Source: Heterocephalus glaber
Taxonomy: Eukaryota; Chordata; Mammalia; Rodentia; Bathyergidae
Direction: 5' to 3'
DNA length: 64,000 nt
Assembly (NCBI RefSeq): GCF_000247695.1
Contig: NW_004624748.1
Location: forward strand, 1,427,278 to 1,491,277
Each line of letters begins with the position of its first letter. Position 1 is the stretch's first letter. Both the position numbers and the translations under genes were made by a program. Below, piece by piece: positions 1 through 12,381 of this stretch. The notes under the pieces were generated by a model. The model had not been told where the DNA came from. It did no database searches and saw only the letters and a list, made by a program, of their open reading frames with translations.

Positions 1-225
1 TAGTGGGAGGGGCAGGGGAATGGAAAGAAGGGAAAGGAAAAATGATGAGAAATGGAAAAAATGGAAATAAAGTCTTTGTAAATAGGGACAAGTGGAGGGG
101 GTGAAGGGAGGGCTAGGAATGGGGAAAAAATAAGAACCAAGATGCATCATGTAAAGGCACAAGTTCCCAATGAGCAATGTAATTGTGTTGTATACCTAAA
201 ATATACCAATAAAAGAATTTAAGGG
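1..225 (+). mobile_element. L1 3' UTR fragment (cut by window edge)
   Basis: Purine-rich, A/G-dominated sequence is followed by a terminal block ending in a CCAATAAA-type stretch (ATATACCAATAAAAG). The same order, with GGAAACAAAG-like text, a G-rich segment and ACCAATAAAT before the tail, is seen at 49635-49823 and 54600-54838. The latter directly follows L1 ORF2 sequence, which identifies all three as L1 3' UTRs. The 5' side lies outside the window. Confidence 0.75.
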
Positions 226-649
226 GGGAAAAAAAGCCCTGAATTAAAGAAATGGGCTGATCCTGGCCTCTGCTTACAGCTCCAACCCTACCACAGAAAG
301 CTGAGCCTGGTCTCCTTCCCGGCTACTGTTCTTCACCTTCACCTTATGTTTCCCTGCCCCTTTGTTCCTCCAAATACTACCTTTTGACCTGAGTGACAGC
401 TCAGGGGCATCTAGTCTATTCCTCAACCTGTGTAGAAACCACCACAGGTCAGTGAGGGTCTTCCTGCTGCTGTGGCATTCGTTCTACTTTTCTATTTGCT
501 TGGCTGTTGTCAGAGTAGTCTGCACATTCTATTTGCTTGGCAGTTGTGAGAGTAGTCTGCACAGTGTGTTTAACCAAAAATGAAACACAATCAGCAACTT
601 CAGTTGAATGCACCTGCTCATGAACCTCTGATCTTTGTATCTTATACAT

Positions 650-830
650 ATACAGTATGTTTTATGTTATAGTTTACTACAGTCAATACATCTCACTTTG
701 TCCTTGGCACAACTCTAGAAAGCAGGTTTTATTGGCCCCATTTTAGAACAGGGAAATAGAGGAACATAAAATTATTTTTCCAGTTAGGAGCTCGAAGGAA
801 GATTATGTGACTCCATTTGTAACACTGCTG
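650..830 (-). mobile_element. MIR-like SINE relic
   Basis: Contains a degraded form of the reverse-strand MIR hallmark (a CCCCATTTTA core, then an A-rich stretch resembling GAGGAAACTGAGG). Very diverged, no TSD visible. Could equally be an L2/MIR-class relic. Confidence 0.45.
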
Positions 831-2100
831 CTGGAAAACTCTTAGGACTGAACTTATTATGTGTGCACCTTGATGGAGCCAAAATAATTCTGTTAATTAG
901 TTTATAAAATTCATTTTTTGCCTTAATTACACAAGATAATCTGCTTTTATTTCAGTGGGTTCCTCTTTATGGAGAGAAACCATAGTAGCTGAAGTGTGGG
1001 TTTCAGATATGCACATTATCCCAAGGAAGTCCTGGATAGAGGCCTGGATGAGGACTCACGAGGAAAATGAAAGGTCTTCAGACACCTAAACTGCTACCCA
1101 TCCTGCATGAGGGTGTGGGCAACAGCCATCAGATCCAACAAAAAGAACTTCACACTAAGAGTGACATATGACTAAACAGACTCATTCTAGAAATTCTTTC
1201 AAAATGCTAGACAAACTACATTTTTTCCAAAGCATTTTATTTAATTTCTGTCAACTTTCTCAGTGTGTGTGACTGTTATACACAGATTCCCAGCATGGCC
1301 TTTATTCCCTCCTCTTGCTTCCTACCTTCACACCATCTCTTCCTATACTTCTACAAGTGAAAACAAACTAATAAGAAAGGAGGAAAATTTCTATTCTACA
1401 TAGAGTCCCCATTGGAGTTGCTAGTAAAACAACTTTTAAAAATAATTCAGTGTGCTTGCAAACAGAAAGAAAGCATGTGACCTTTAGTCAATGATTGTTT
1501 TTTATAAGTGATGTCAACAGATATGTGTTATCAACACACAACATAATCTGACTTAAAAGGTGTTGTGACAGAAGATCTGGTACAGATAGTTATCTACACT
1601 TACACTTGAGTCTGTCCATAGAGCTGAGCCCATTCTCCTTCTCACCTAAGCATCCTAAGACCACCTTGTTTGCACTGAGGTCTTATTTCTTCTCCAGTGA
1701 TCCCAGAAATATGGACAGAGACTCACACCCTCATGTCACTGGAAGGCACTTTGACGGTCATCTAGTCTAACACTCTTATTTTATGTTGCAGAAAATAAAG
1801 AGTTCAGAGACATTAAAATGCAGATGGAAAGCTTAAGGACAATCATTTACTAAAAGTACTGTAGCAGAAATATGCAGTGTCCCTCCCCCAACCTATCCAA
1901 CTTTTCCTGTAGATTCTCAAACCACTGTACAGGCACATTCATGTCTAAACCCCTTATCTGATTCATATCATTCCAAAGGAAGGAAAATACGACATTAAAA
2001 CAGCCTCCATTGAGCAAATGATGTGGGAGATTATGCTCTTATCTAAAACAGTTATAAAAAAAGGTAAGAACTCATGGGTGTCATAAGAAGCCTCATGCAT
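831..2100. other. Mostly unique sequence, no gene seen
   Basis: No ORF of note and no RNA gene recognised. Around 1740-1830 the text (GGTCATCTAGTCTAACAC, then a degraded AAATAAAGAGTTCAGAGA) resembles a common mammal-wide MIR-class repeat, but it is too decayed to delimit. Confidence 0.5.
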
Positions 2101-2340
2101 CCTGGAGTCAGACAGTGGGGCAGTAGCTTAGTCAATAACTAGCTCTGAGTCAGCCTTCACTAGGCCAGCTCTAAGAAAGTCATTCATCTCATTGTGCGCT
2201 TCAGCTCTGACACTTAGCAGAGTTCTGAGTATCACACAGGACTACAAGGGATCAAATGGTGTAGCATAAATGGAAGTGCTCAGCACATCACCTGACACAA
2301 TGTTAAGGCAATAACCACTGGCTATTCTGTTATAGAAAGT
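2100..2340 (+). mobile_element. Possible MIR relic
   Basis: Ends with a stretch resembling the MIR 3' core (AAGTGCTCAGCACATCACCT, then a degraded form of the usual AATAAATG/TTAGCTATT end). The 5' part also follows a MIR-like order (GGAGTCAGACAGTGG, later CTCATTGTGCGCTTCAG). Diverged. Confidence 0.45.
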
Positions 2341-3863
2341 AAATGAATATATAAACAGGAATTTTAAACCATCATGAATGGTTCCAACTTGATTAAGTCA
2401 TTCACCACAAACTTCCTGTTTAATAGGGTTATTCAAACTTTTTTCCACGTCCTCAAAACTGAACTGTAATCTTTCACTCTGAGAAAAATTGTGATTTCTC
2501 TACCTTGAGAAGATTGTAGGTTTTAAGAATTGAGGGTTTATTTAGCATCTTCTGCTGGCTTTTCGGTGACTATGTTTCATATGACCTCTCATTAATGAAC
2601 TGGTATATTTCCCTCTGCTTGAACAACGTCTTGGACATACTTTTTTCCAACATAGTCTGGAAAACACTCTCAGAAATGAAGTACTCTAAAAGACAAACCC
2701 CAAAACCATCCAGGTGAGACTGAAACAAGCAGTCCCCTCAGATGGGAACCTCTTCCCCCTCTGTTCCAGATCACCAGGCATTAAGTGACCTTACTGTTCT
2801 GCTGTAACCTCCATTTAAATTGTTAATGTGAACCTCTGCTTAAGCAGAGCCTGAAAAACAAAACACTTGCTGTTTCACAGGCTTGGGCCTAACACTGCCA
2901 CACAAGCCAATAGGGGCAACCTTCCAAGGAGTGCCATCAACTTTGGCTTTAAAAAGTCCCAATGGTGGATAGCTAGAGACTAAATTTCATTTTGCTAAAA
3001 ATTCTTAAAGAGTGTGAGTGAATGTGTGTGTTTTAAAATCTGTTGGCTACCAAAGATTCCAAAGTGGAGCTTACTTCTGGGATTAATTCAGTTTCAGTGC
3101 AGCATGCAGGCATTTTTAACCCATTCACTCACTACTTCCTCCCCAGGGAGGCATCATGAACAAGTACTACCAAGTCCACAGCACACAGCCACAACTTCCC
3201 AACCTGTCCTAAAGGTGACCTAAAGGGGCCCATCCTTTCCAAAATATCAATTAATTGCTCACACTAGAAACACTTTTTGCTGTTCTTGCCAAATGGCTGT
3301 CTCAGACACACAAGGCCCCACCACAGAATAATATTAAGAGCAAACTAATTTATTCCTAAAGTTAGTCTGCTGTTTGCTAATGAAAATCTTTGTCTATTTT
3401 ATAGTCCATATGTCTTTTTAATCTGCAACGGTTCTATAAACACACAGCACTTCAACGCAATTAACTATCTTACCTATTTGGCTGCACAAGAAGGCAAAAC
3501 AAAATAAAAACCCCAAGCAAAAAAAACCCAGCACATTAAATCCATTCTCTTCTGATGAAGAATTTAAATTAGACATAAAAAAGAAGGCATAGCACATCAG
3601 TGCCTGGATCAATTTTTAAATTTTCTAAAATTACTGAAAAAACTAAAGTGAATTTTAAAGTATTCTGTCAGTTATTGTGATGAACGCATTAATCCTGCTC
3701 ATGTTAAATGTATATTCAAAGTGTATGCCCTAAATAGTTTATAAAGCCAGTGAAAAACATACGGGATATAAATCCAGAGGTAAGAACACAAACTTGAGCA
3801 GATTAAAATCTCTAGAACAATATTATACTCATACAATGTATTGTCGAAAATTATTCATTATGC
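2341..3863. other. Unique sequence, no gene seen
   Basis: AT-rich stretch with only short open frames and no SINE or LINE that I recognise. No splice-site-flanked open frame stands out. Confidence 0.5.
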
Positions 3864-3963
3864 AGGCTAGGGATTTAGCTCAGTGGTTCTGCTGCCTGCC
3901 TCGAAAGTGCAAGGTCCCGAGTTCAATCCCTGGTACCAAAAAACAAAACTAAAAACAATAAAA
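3864..3963 (+). mobile_element. Young ID-like tRNA-derived SINE
   Basis: Full-length body with Pol III A box (TTAGCTCAGTGG) and B box (GTTCAATCC), then TGGTACC and an A-rich tail containing C. Carries the young-subfamily diagnostic GTTCTGCTGCCTGCCTCG. No clear target-site duplication. Confidence 0.9.
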
Positions 3964-5274
3964 TTGTTCTTTATCCTAAGTATGTCTATTATCTGGAAAA
4001 TCTAGGGCAGAATTAATCCACTGGATAGCAGTTATAAGAGCTGCTAACTCTTAGTAAATAGAGTGAGATAAAGTAATCTAGAGTTCTCTATTTTTCGTTT
4101 TGGAACCCAGACAGGATAATATTCATTACAAAAAGAGCAGCAAGTTGCACTAAAGTATAACACTTTGAATTATACATTACTTGCAATACAGGGTTTTCTT
4201 GTATGGTTTATACAGACTCTTGACATCAACTTGCCCATTTTTCTGGCTTGGGAGCCTAATGCAACAATGACTCATGACCAAAAAATTCTTAAAAGATTAT
4301 CCCTAAAAGAAACTCTTAAAAGACTGTCCCTAAATACCTATATCTTGGCTGTCCCAACACTAGCAAAACTATTTGGGCCCAGGATTATGCTAAAGTAAAA
4401 TTCCCCTCACCATGTGAGACTGAAGCCACAACAGGGCTGTTCCCATAGCCACTGGGGACCTATATCAGTAAGTAGATGGCAATTCTACTCTGAGACTTGG
4501 AAGGCTGCTGCATAATATCCCTACTCTCCACACCACCCTATAAAACAATGCTGAAAACAGAAGTTAAGGCAGGGCCACTTCACCCTCAGCACCAGCAGAC
4601 TCCAAGGCCTATTTAGGGTCTCCAAAAGATCTGAAAATAATTGTTTCAGTAATACTGCTTTCACTGAGTTACTGAAGGCCTACAAATCCCAGGAATCCCC
4701 AAGACCCTCCACAATACATCCATCTAAAAGCCATGCCTCCCTACCAGCACAGACCCAATATGAGGCCTACACTTTGCTTCTTTGCAAGATCAAGCTTCTG
4801 CCCCATTATAAGCACCCAAGCTTCAAGCAGCTTTTCTACCTCTTTTTGAAAACTAAACTGTAACAGAAAAGCAGCCTCTCACCCGAGGGTAGTTACAATA
4901 TGGACTTGTGGGCTCAGTGTCGTCTCAGGTCTAGCCAGGCCAGCCCAGGAAAAGTGCTTCCCCGAGACTATGTCTGGACTGAGCCAACCCAGGAAGGCTC
5001 CATTGTTGAGCACGCCCTGGGCCAGATTTAGATGATGTGCCACATCCCACTATGAATTCTTAGGGTTCTAAGGAGAAAGAAGGGAGAATTTCAGGTAGGA
5101 CAAAAAGAATTTCAGGTAAACCACATGAGGGCATCCATGTAAACAACTGGCAAGCCTTACCATTTGGCCAGTTTTCCTGAAACTTTTTACTTTAACATTG
5201 CAGTTTGAATACCTATCTTTTTTTTAAAACATGAACAATATTACAATCATGAATTAAGAGTACAAGACCACATT
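3964..5274. other. Unique sequence with a short tandem duplication
   Basis: No gene supported. At about 4285-4337 a unit of about 26 bp ending TTAAAAGATTATCCCTAAA is followed by a diverged second copy (TTAAAAGACTGTCCCTAAA). The rest shows no recognised repeat. Confidence 0.5.
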
Positions 5275-5394
5275 TATAAATGTCTAAAGGGCTGGGGATT
5301 TAGCTCAGTGGTTCCGCCGCCTGCATCACAACTGCAAGGTCCTGAGTTTGATCCCTGGTACCAAAAAACAAAAATTAAATATAAATGTCTAAAG
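5275..5394 (+). mobile_element. Young ID-like SINE with perfect 15-bp TSD
   Basis: The body at 5290-5379 has A box, B box (GTTTGATCC), TGGTACC and an A-rich tail. Flanks 5275-5289 and 5380-5394 are identical (TATAAATGTCTAAAG), the hallmark of L1-mediated insertion. The perfect duplication and low body divergence argue for a recent insertion. Confidence 0.95.
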
Positions 5395-5900
5395 ATAAAA
5401 ACCTCAGAACTGCTTCTACAAGTTAGAAATATCATTTTTAGGAAGGTGTTGATCTCTTTAAAATGTACTGGTTACATACATTTGTTGTCTAGGGTTAAAA
5501 AAAATAAAGAGAATTCTGTACAGTTAGATCAACCTTAAAAGGCTAGAGGGAAACTAGTAAAGGAAGAATGAATGAATGGTCAAATAATTTCTTAGGATGG
5601 CTCAAACCTGAGAAAATTAGAAAGCTTCACACAAGCTGGTAATTAGCAATGGTTCACCTTAAAACTATTTTTTGGAGCTTAAGTTTTTGGTGTTTTCACT
5701 TTGAATTTCCTCTAAAAGGAAATGGAATAGCTTTCTATTGTGGCTAAAATCTTGTACATTGTACAATACTTTAAAAAAAAAATCTTTCCTAAATTACTAC
5801 ATTCAAGGATATTCTAAATTATGGTAATAGTTCTCCACGACTACATATGTGTGTGTCACTCATATACACATGTGAGTTCCTTTTCTTCATTTCTCTTAAA

Positions 5901-5972
5901 ATTATCCATTTGCCAGCACAAGGACCTGAGTTCAATCCCCAGTACCAAAAAAAAAAAATTATACATTTGCCA
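5901..5972 (+). mobile_element. 5'-truncated young SINE with TSD
   Basis: Only the 3' third of the SINE is present (GCACAAGGACCTGAGTTC through the B box, AGTACC and an A tail). It is flanked by ATTATCCATTTGCCA (5901-5915) and ATTATACATTTGCCA (5958-5972), 14 of 15 matching. The Pol III A box is missing, so this copy was truncated on insertion. Confidence 0.88.
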
Positions 5973-6504
5973 ATACGGTTCATAAGAAAGGGCTTACATG
6001 TTTGGACCCAGGTTGAATCATAAACTGTGCACATGAATCTGAGTTGTATGATGGCCTGGTACTACCTAATCCAAAAGTGTGTTGTGAAGAGTAAATGAGT
6101 ACATGTTTAGAAAATACAAAGCCTATTGTAAATGTAAAGAATGCTAAAAATTTCAAGTATATGAGAGAATTCTTCAAGAAATTCATAATATTCTAGAACA
6201 AAATGCTGAGATTTCCTGGAAGAAAGTGTTGGCTTGTAGATATGTAACTAAGACACCAGCAGAGAGACCAGTCTGAAAGATCACTTCAGATTCCAACTCC
6301 CCACAAAGATGATTTTTCTCTAAACCAACATGTATATTTGGTATTTCATCTTGTTATTTTTATTACTGAGATAGGTAATTTGGTCATATCCTGACAAACC
6401 AGTTAAGATGGTAATGGACAGTGCAGAATTGTTAGTGATGGGACAAAATTGAAAACAATCTTCAGTGGGACTCCACCCAGTCCTCAAAAGGAAAGTTTTA
6501 TGGG

Positions 6505-6616
6505 GTTTTTTGGTTGTGGGTTTTTTTTTGGTTTTTTTTTTTGGTACTGGGGATCAAACTCGGGTCCTTGCGCTTGCATAGCAGGCGGTGAAACCACTAA
6601 GCTAAATCCCCGGCCC
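6505..6616 (-). mobile_element. Young ID-like SINE, antisense
   Basis: Reads T-rich tract (with G interruptions), GGTACTGGGGATCAAACTCG, then the antisense A box (ACTAAGCTAAATCC) and CCGGCCC. The B box lies nearer the T tract, as expected for the minus strand. TSD not clean. Confidence 0.9.
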
Positions 6617-6743
6617 TTATGTTTTAATTACTTTGAAGTCTACCCAACAGTGAAGACAGATACCAATACACTGGATAAGCATTTTAATTTTCCAAATAGC
6701 TATAAGGAGCATAGCAAGAAAAACAAGTATCCCTCCCTCCACC

Positions 6744-6900
6744 ATGGTAGTGGAGATTAAACCCAGGGTTTCTGCACTCAACTATATCCTCAACCCAGCT
6801 CCCCTGTCCCACTCTATTTCTTTTCATTTTTTGTTTTAGAACAAGATCTTACTAAATTGTCCAGGAGGCTAGGGTTACAAATGTGTACCACCATGCCCAT
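6744..6900 (-). mobile_element. B4-type (B1+ID) SINE dimer, antisense, degraded
   Basis: An antisense ID-like part (TGGAGATTAAACCCAGGGTT...CTCAACCCAG) precedes an antisense B1 (TAGAACAAGATCTTACTAAA...GGTTACAAATGTGTACCACC). The central part of the B1 is deleted. Age is older than the neighbouring SINEs. Confidence 0.75.
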
Positions 6901-7078
6901 TTCCAAAATGTATCTTTTTTATAAGAGTTTTCTAGGATGGAATGCTTGTTTAATTATGCATACCAATGACCGTCCAAGGAACAAGAATCAGGGATAGAAC
7001 AGAACATGTCTGGTTTGTCTTACCAAAGCCAGAGCCAAAGAGAGCACTGTTTGTGAGGCCGGAGGGAGAGGGATTATA

Positions 7079-7186
7079 ACAAACCAAGAGGGAGCGGGGG
7101 ATTTAGCTCAGTGGTTCCGTCGCCTGCCCTGCAAGCACAAGGACCCGAGTTCGATCCCGGTACCAAAAATATATATATATATTTTG
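7079..7186 (+). mobile_element. Young ID-like SINE, first of a head-to-tail pair
   Basis: Body 7093-7168 with GTTCCGTCGCCTGCCC, B box GTTCGATCCC and GGTACC; the tail is AAAAATATATATATATATTTT instead of plain A. The left TSD is ACAAACCAAGAGG (7079-7091). The matching right copy appears only after the second SINE. Confidence 0.93.
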
Positions 7187-7288
7187 CCGGGGATTTAGCT
7201 CAGTGGTTCCGGCACCTGCCTCACAAGCACAAGGTCTGGAGTTCAATCCCCGGTACCAAAAAAAAAACAACACACACAAACCAAGAGG
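7187..7288 (+). mobile_element. Young ID-like SINE, second of a head-to-tail pair
   Basis: Starts GCCGGGGATTTAGCTCAG directly after the AT tail of the first copy and ends in an A/CA-rich tail. The right TSD at 7276-7288 (ACAAACCAAGAGG) matches 7079-7091 exactly, so one 13-bp duplication brackets both SINEs. Confidence 0.93.
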
Positions 7289-9024
7289 ACACCACATAGG
7301 TCATTTTCATTGAGAATACAAACCAAAGATAAACTTTTACCTTCATCTGTATCAGAGAAATCTATCTAAAGTTAATTAAGAACCTGAGCAAAACCTAAAA
7401 TGAATCTACTGTAAACTATTTCAATCAATTGACAATTTCAGGAATTAATTTCCATTCATATTTCAATAACATACATTAAGATTTTTAGATGTAGCCAAAT
7501 TCATGCTGGTAAATACAATTTCATTCAACAGGTATTAAATGAGTCCCCGATGAATACTAGTACTGTGGAAACAATAAAGGAATAAGGTACTTTCTCCCTA
7601 CAATCTTATATGTATGAAAGGCTGACAACACAAAAAATGTCAGGTGGAACATGCTCAAAACAAGACAGAAAAGACCCTAACGGGAACTGGGACAGGATTT
7701 GATTGCTAGATAAAAGGGGAAAGAAATTCTTGATGTGGGGACAAAAATGAAATCTAAAATTGACAGGCATACTATGCGGTTCTAGAACCAGACAGGTCTA
7801 GTTTAAATCTGGTCAACACTTTGTATGCCTGAGTAGCCTTTGATGAGCATCTTGCAATCTTTGAACCTTGGTTTCCTCACTTGTAAGAAAGAACATTAAA
7901 TTTTCAGTGTATGCTAAATGTCCAATGAGTACTAGCTATTAGCATTTGTAAGGTAATTGTGGTATAAACTTTCCTCAGCAGACACCACACACCCTTCTTC
8001 TTCCACCATCAGATGCTCTGGCCTCTAAATGCTTCCTTTTGCAGAACAAGTTAGTGCTGTGCAATTTTCAACCATGCCTAGAAATATCCACCAAGAAATA
8101 TGAACAGTTCAAATATTTTTCAAAACCTAGGTCAGAGTCTAACACTTGGATGAAAAGCAGCTAAGTCCTGGTAAAAGAGGAATGTGAGGAGTGGCTTGAG
8201 TGTGACAGCCATAATCAGTTCTAAGATGTTAGACGTGCTACATTAGTTTAAGATTGCAATGCCAAGTAATCTATCACTTCTGCCTGCCTGGAATAAACTC
8301 CCTTCAAAATAAGAGTTGTGTCACAACTCAACTTGTGCTTAGAGGAAGCAGTTGATTCATGAGAGATGTGCAAAATCTGTCACTGACACCTTTATCATTT
8401 TCTTCCCACCCTACTACCCATTGACTGACAACTTAGCAAGGGCATCAATTCCAAGGTGAATATTAAATATTAAAGAAAGGCAGTGGAAGGGGTGTTGATG
8501 CAGAAGGCCTCACCAAGGAATGTATGTGCCTTGTCAAACGTCACACCAAGATATGCAACAAGATCCTCCAGTTTTGGGTTCAGCTATCTTATATTCAATG
8601 GAAAGTGCCAAACACTGCACCTGTCACTTACACTACAATTTACAGATCTTTATGGAACACATTTGACGAATGGTCCTATAATGCTGATCCTATAGACTGA
8701 GAACTTTACGTGTGTTCTGTTAAAATCCACCTTGGTATGAAATACCAGAGGCATAATGCTGAGTGACAAGACAAGGATTCCCTGCAGCCAGCCACCCAAC
8801 CAACCTCATCTCCAGGCTAGACTTAATTGCCAAACCATCTCCAACCGCTGCTCATCTAATATCATCCTCTGAACTCTCTGGTCCAGTTTCCCTAAAGAAC
8901 ACACTTTCTTCTAACCACAGGTCTCTATCTCCTCCAGATAATTCCAGGACAAAGCAACATACTGTGGCCTGGCAAAGAATTCTTCAACATGTGCAGTTCC
9001 TTTTCAGAGTGAAAATAATTCACT
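7289..9024. other. Unique sequence with one MIR relic
   Basis: A MIR-like relic (+) lies at about 7770-7940 (TCTAGAACCAGACAGG, then TGAACCTTGGTTTCCTCACT and a TAAGAAAGA segment in the usual MIR order). No gene, RNA or other repeat recognised in the rest. Confidence 0.5.
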
Positions 9025-9153
9025 GAGACAACATATTTGATTTTTGTGTTTTTTTCCCTTTTTTGGTACCGGGAAGTGAACTTGAGACCTTGGGCTTGCA
9101 AGGCAGGCGCTGGAACCACTGAGCTAAATCCCCGGCCCGAGACAACATATTTG
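9025..9153 (-). mobile_element. Young ID-like SINE, antisense, perfect 15-bp TSD
   Basis: Body 9040-9138 reads from a T-rich tract through GGTACCGGG and the antisense B and A boxes to CCCCGGCCC. Identical GAGACAACATATTTG flanks at 9025-9039 and 9139-9153. Confidence 0.95.
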
Positions 9154-11458
9154 CGCACAGACTTAAAGAGTATTCCTAACTGCAGGTCTTTTTAGAATCT
9201 TTCATATACTATCTTTGTTTTACACAAAATAAAGAAAACAAAACCCTCTATTAACCTAAGTACAATCCAAGCCAAGTCAGACTGTTCAGTATGAAGCAAC
9301 CTCTGTCAACCTCTCTTTCCTAAATATCAGACACTACTCAACATCAGTCTTTTCAAAAATATAAAATACAGATTTATAAGGGAATAGAGCAAACCTCTTC
9401 CATCTTCTTAAAATGCACCTGAGAGAAGACAAAAAGAAAAGCCAGACACAAAAAACAACAAGAAGAGGACAGAAGAGTGTTTTAGGTTGGCTTGCTAAGA
9501 AGACATGAAAATGAAAAAGAAGAATACTGAGACTTCTCCCAGGGCAAAAATACTACTCCTCACAATTAGAACCATAATGTAAACTCATAAATAGCTTCAA
9601 GGGCTACAGAAATTGAACCTGAAGGGTGAGGAGTCTGTAGCCATCTGCACCCAGGCTTTCCCCCATTAATGTACTAGGTACTGGAAGGATGGTAAAACCC
9701 AACTGGGAAAAGGCAGACTTTAGGATTGGAAAATTTCTACAAAATATTTGACCATGGATGTCAATCATGACATCCCTGAAACCTCTGCTCCCCACTGTCT
9801 GTAACTAAAATCAGTGGTGTCCTTTATTACCAATCATGAGTTCTATACAGTCAATTATTTATTTTACAAGACCATCTTGATGAATATAATGACTTCCTCT
9901 AAGTGGTGAATGTAATGGAAATTTTCACTTTCTAGTTTACCTTTGCTTCTTGTCTTTTTTTACCACTGCTGTGGGAGAAAGTGTGTGCATACCTTTTACA
10001 GGAAGAATAAAGCTACACAGGGGCAACAAACAAAAACTATGCATTTTACTCTTTCATGCACACTTTTTAAAAAATATCAAGTCCACACCAAGTGGAATAT
10101 ATCCAAGTGAAATAAATACACAGATGCATACTTTCATAACCAAATAAGAAGCTGCAGTTTACAAACTAAATCCTAAGATTTTTATTTCTCTAAAAAATAA
10201 GAGGTCCTCCCTTAAGCAGCAAGAGGCAAAAATAAAGTATTTTTACACAAAATTAGTATAGTGCTGAGGAACGTGACTTTGTCAGATAAACTTAGAACAC
10301 TAGACCCAGTCCTAACACTTGGCAAACATATGGTCCTGGATGAGTCACTTTTACTTCACCAAGCCTCAATCTCCCTCTGCAAAATGGGGATAAAAGCTGC
10401 CAACTCATAAGATTTTTATAAGGATTAGTCCTACAAAGCAATTACAAATATTAGACACTACTGACACAAATCTCAAACCAGGGTCTAGGCCCTGACTGAG
10501 TGAGGCAAACTTGATCTGACCTCGTGTTACCTCCCTGCACAAATGACAGGAGAACCCACTGTTATGCTCTTCAGGCAAGACACATGCAAGGCAAGGCCCT
10601 TGTTCTTAGTATTTATGCAACCGTAATTAGCAGTAGAAACAAAAGATGCTGTCATTTGATGGCAAAAGTCATGCAGGCACAACTGAGCAAAGTGCAGAAG
10701 TCCTTGACTTCTCAAAGCCAGAAACTCAAGACACATCAGAACAAGGTGAGGCCCCAAGAAAGTTTCCAGAGCACCTCTCAGCACTACTTGTGCACATTTC
10801 TATCTTGCATTTAGGCTAAGTAGACACTCCTTCTCGGGTTAGGGCCAGGGCACCAACATTTTTTGCACCACAAGAACAAGGGATAGGGAAAATAAGAAAA
10901 AATACAAAATTAAACCAAATGTCTGGGTGCTTTCGTGAAGAATACAGAAAGGGCTTTCAGCTTTTTAGGAGCGTACCAGGTGTCCACAAATCTTGGCTAG
11001 AAATCTTGGCCAGGTTTTGTGATTCCTTTCTTTTTCCTGGATAAACTCTGAAAAGACACTGTTTGAAAACAAAAAGTGAACATAAATAAAGCCCCAATAG
11101 TCTTCACACTTGCTTCTGAAACACATGCCTTTACCTTTGAAACTCAGAGAACTTGCAGAGAGCTGCCCTCATACAATAGTAAAAATTTGTGTTTAAGTCA
11201 GGAAACCAGCTGCTCCTTGATCAGCCATCCTTTTATCAACAGAACTTTAATTAGCCCCCATCTGCTTCCTGTTTTATGCCACATATCTCAACTTTCACCT
11301 GTTTAGATTAAAACGCATCAACTACTCCCATAGTAAATGGAAACAATTAACTTTTCTTGCAACATGCAATTAATTATCAATAAGTAAATACTGGGCTATT
11401 CAAAGTAATGCAGAATTTAAATCAACTCTCTCTCATAAATGTCAATACTCCTATTAAA
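9154..11458. other. Unique sequence with one MIR relic
   Basis: No gene supported. A MIR relic (+) at about 10262-10456 keeps recognisable MIR text (GATGAGTCACTTTTACTTCA, then CTCAATCTCCCTCTGCAAAA and ATGGGGATAA). Short open frames of 60-100 codons show no protein resemblance. Confidence 0.55.
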
Positions 11459-11565
11459 AATTCGACAGAGGGCCAGGGATTTAGCTCAGTGGTTCCGCCA
11501 CTTGCCTCGCAAGCACAAAGACCCAAGTTCGATCTCTGGTACCAAAAAAATAACAATTCAACAGA
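11459..11565 (+). mobile_element. Young ID-like SINE with 11-bp TSD
   Basis: Body 11470-11554 with GTTCCGCCACTTGCCTCG, TTCGATCTC and GGTACC plus A tail. Flanks AATTCGACAGA (11459-11469) and AATTCAACAGA (11555-11565) differ at one base. Confidence 0.93.
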
Positions 11566-12286
11566 AACTCTTTCCCACCAACTTTTTCTTGTATTTTTCC
11601 ATTTCTTGTATTTTTTAAGGTGTATGGCTTCAATTTCCTAGTTTTACTGTAAAGTATGGGCTATGTATGTTAGCTCATGTAACAACCATGGGTTAATCTC
11701 AAAAATATAATGCTGATTTTTAAAAGAAAACAAAGCTGCAAAATGATATCGATAGTAAATGATAACATTTAGGTAAAGTTAACAAAAAGGAAAGATAACC
11801 CTACACAAGGTCCGCAGACCAGCCTCTATCAGCCCAGACAAGGGGGAGGATTCTGGCAGGAAAGGGCACCAATACACTCCAGGGCACCAATTCTGGAATT
11901 AGGGGGCTGCCTCTGGGGAGGTAAGAAGGCCATTTATAGCAAGATGAGTGGTATTTGTCAAAACTGGAAGGTAGGGTACAAATTATACTAGCCTCTGAGC
12001 CTTTCTGGAAGTTTAAAATACTTTATTAAGTTGTAAGAGAAGGTCAAAGAGGAGCTGGCTCCCTATACTTTTTGATGCTAACATACAGGCACACGCCTGA
12101 TAGCTGGTGTGGCATTGTATATGGGCTGACAAATTTCCCCAAATGATTTTAATACTATGTCCAAAACTCATCCTTTGAGAAAGGCTGAGGTCCTCTGGGG
12201 CAGGGACCTTGGTTATGCGTCATGAAACTGCCCGTGCTCACCTACCTAATATCTGAGATATTTGAATGAATCAGAAAGAACAGATA
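11566..12286. other. Unique sequence, no gene seen
   Basis: No repeat or ORF that I can name. Around 11805-11890 the sequence is locally G/C-richer, with the phrase AGGGCACCAAT repeated (about 11866 and 11881). Confidence 0.4.
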
Positions 12287-12381
12287 AAATTTTATTTTGT
12301 TTTGTTTTGTTTTTTCAGGGCTAGGGACTGAACCCACAGCATGCTACCCAAGTATTGTACCAGCTGAGCAACATCCTCAGT
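12287..12381 (-). mobile_element. Old ID-type SINE, antisense
   Basis: A (TTTTG)n tract is followed by AGGGCTAGGGACTGAACCCA and GCTGAGCAACATCCTCAG, a diverged antisense ID. It lacks the young-subfamily diagnostic bases. Confidence 0.75.

Noticed and set aside
7111..7299. Small proteins with a recurring GFSSVVP.PALQAQGPEFDPWYQK or WYWGLNSGPC motif in many places
   Set aside because: They are translations of the sense or antisense ID-like SINE, not a gene family.
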